A DNA stretch of 14,133 nucleotides from an uncultured Paenibacillaceae bacterium. Lineage in GTDB: Bacteria > Bacillota > Bacilli > Aneurinibacillales > Aneurinibacillaceae. The translations under genes and the position numbers were made by a program. The notes beneath the pieces were generated by a model. That model was given only the letters and a program-made list of their open reading frames with translations. It was not told the DNA's origin and made no database searches. The stretch spans positions 1 to 14,133 of the forward strand of contig CALNBV010000210.1 in NCBI GenBank assembly GCA_937874515.1, read 5' to 3'. Positions within the stretch are counted from its first letter, which is position 1. Each line of letters opens with the position of its first letter. Below are positions 13,061 through 14,133 of this stretch, piece by piece.

Positions 13061-13655
13061 CTTTTATCATTAAATTGAAAATAACCATAATCACCACGAG
13101 CAATAGAATCCAGTACTTTTCCGTAAAGCTATCCTTAAGCAAACTTAAAACGAAAAAGTCTTTCGTATACTTCCCTTTAGTCATAAACTCAAAGACAAAA
13201 TAAGCAAAGGGGATTAAATAAGCAGCAGTTAAATTACAAGTCAGATTGGCGACGGTCAAACCTAACATGCCGAAAAACAAAGCCGAAATCCATACCCCAA
13301 AGGCCATGGACCAGAAGGGAAAGTCTCCCCCCTGGAATTCGGCAAACAATATCACACTTAGGATTAAGAGAAAACTGAGTACAATTATCATGAATACGCG
13401 CAAAGAATAAATCCAGCGATGATTCAATTTTTTAACGTATACCACTTCTTTGCATGCCCCTCGTTCCTCCATCATGGGCAAAAAGGGAAACAAGAGGATC
13501 CCAATTAAGGACAAATATAATTCCCCCACTTTAGCCAGGTCTTCTTTTGGAATGAGTTCAAAACTAAAAAGTAAGGGTGCAAACAGGATTAAAACAAATG
13601 CTGTTACTACATTTAAATTAACAAGCAGTTTCAGGTTATACTTTACGAGGGCCAT
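13044..13655 (-). CDS. multi-pass membrane protein, possible ABC-2-type permease subunit
   Basis: A 203-residue membrane protein with about six hydrophobic segments and a short cytoplasmic-looking stretch, MMEERGACKEVVYVKK, after the second. That charged 'EER' segment between helices resembles ABC-2-type permeases, but no ATPase gene is in view and I do not recognise the family. ATG at 13655 is preferred, with GAGGTG 6 bases upstream; the in-frame GTG at 13664 lies inside that ribosome binding site. It overlaps the upstream gene by 20 bases, so the two probably form one complex. Its last codons lie in the palindromic terminator shared with the phosphonate operon. Confidence 0.7.
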   Translation of the reverse strand: MALVKYNLKLLVNLNVVTAFVLILFAPLLFSFELIPKEDLAKVGELYLSLIGILLFPFLPMMEERGACKEVVYVKKLNHRWIYSLRVFMIIVLSFLLILSVILFAEFQGGDFPFWSMAFGVWISALFFGMLGLTVANLTCNLTAAYLIPFAYFVFEFMTKGKYTKDFFVLSLLKDSFTEKYWILLLVVIMVIFNLMIKEPSKF

Positions 13656-14133
13656 TTCCCACACCTCTTTTCATTGACCACACCCAGGCTACAAGGAAGA
13701 GGATCCCCAGGGAAAGAGCCGCATAAAACACACGGTTCATGGCAATGGCGTTAAACCAGCTTAAATATTCCTCAGTAAAGCCCAGTCCATTAAAACGAAC
13801 AACCATTTTCGATAATCCGTATTCTCCTTGCAACGGAAGCATGGATTGAATCCAGAGAACAAATTGAAGGGGAATGGCTACTATGCCATTGCCAAAGATT
13901 ACAGATACCAGCATACCTAACGCGATGCTAAACATAGCTGTTGGCACAATCCAGGCAAAGGTATATTTATAGAAAGCCAGATCATCTATCACCAAGTTCT
14001 GGGTGGAAGCCATATTCATATAATAGAAAGTGGTCGCTGTCGCTAATACTAAATAACACAGGGTCACCAGAGTAAGAATGCCGAAATACTTGCTAAGAAC
14101 ATAGGTAATAGAAGATATTTTGCGACTATAAAT
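13636..14133 (-). CDS. membrane protein, possible ABC-2-type permease, 3' part only
   Basis: The last 165 codons of a membrane protein; the frame is open to the right edge, and no start can be assigned inside the window. Four or so hydrophobic helices are visible (YLVLATATTFYYMN, WIVPTAMFSIALGMLVSVIF, FVLWIQSMLPL, VFYAALSLGILFLVAWVW). The N-terminal visible part, ISSITYVLSKYFGILTLV, resembles the amphipathic helix and following transmembrane helix of ABC-2 permeases (compare 'Y...K.....' in drug and lipid exporters). It overlaps the following membrane-protein gene. Function unknown. Confidence 0.65.
   Translation of the reverse strand: MYSRKISSITYVLSKYFGILTLVTLCYLVLATATTFYYMNMASTQNLVIDDLAFYKYTFAWIVPTAMFSIALGMLVSVIFGNGIVAIPLQFVLWIQSMLPLQGEYGLSKMVVRFNGLGFTEEYLSWFNAIAMNRVFYAALSLGILFLVAWVWSMKRGVGNGPRKV

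Overview
The window looks like a chromosomal segment of an endospore-forming, moderate-GC member of the Bacillales. Shine-Dalgarno sequences are strong and AGGAGG-like, TTG and GTG starts are frequent, and the genes encode typical Firmicutes families: AzlCD, a YueD-like reductase, a YheC/YheD-type ATP-grasp domain and a Gram-positive RlmA. The sequence does not fix genus or species.

Left part, mainly minus strand. At the left edge is the 5' part of a 23S rRNA guanine-N1 methyltransferase gene (rlmA type). A leader of about 300 bases precedes it and contains no large gene. It holds a near-consensus sigma-A promoter (TTGACT-17-TATAAT) and a strong ribosome binding site. The site serves a 14-codon leader peptide, MMYYIRLRIPALNR, which matches the macrolide-sensing ErmD leader MTHSMRLRFPTLNQ in length and in its RLR, P and LN positions. 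Several hairpins, a 13-base long-range complementarity and a strong intrinsic terminator follow, just before rlmA. This reads as an antibiotic-responsive attenuator. To its right are a GlcG/HbpS-family gene and a short-chain dehydrogenase-azlC-azlD operon, all on the minus strand, then a plus-strand SAM methyltransferase gene.

Central part, 3.8-13.0 kb. This is the notable locus: six tightly packed plus-strand genes with a divergent minus-strand gene for an N-formylglutamate amidohydrolase-like metallohydrolase. In order, the six encode: a large fusion of a glutamine-synthetase-fold COOH-NH2 ligase with a YheC/D ATP-grasp domain; a MurF-like ligase lacking the usual DSR motif; PEP mutase; phosphonopyruvate decarboxylase; a PntC-type fusion of nucleotidyltransferase and 2-aminoethylphosphonate (AEP) transaminase; and a Nudix hydrolase. 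The last four account for PEP -> phosphonopyruvate -> phosphonoacetaldehyde -> AEP -> CMP-AEP. The first two, plus the divergent hydrolase, look like amide or peptide bond-forming and bond-cleaving enzymes. Both sides of the divergent intergenic region carry a match to the mother-cell sigma-K pattern AC-N16-CATANNNTA. My inference is that the locus makes a phosphonate-bearing peptide or peptide-linked polymer, possibly for the spore envelope. No dedicated phosphonate transferase is visible in the window.

Right part. The operon ends in back-to-back hairpin terminators, one encoding the last codons of the Nudix gene and one the last codons of the opposing gene. From there to the right edge, two overlapping minus-strand genes encode membrane proteins resembling ABC-2-type permease subunits; the upstream one runs off the window.
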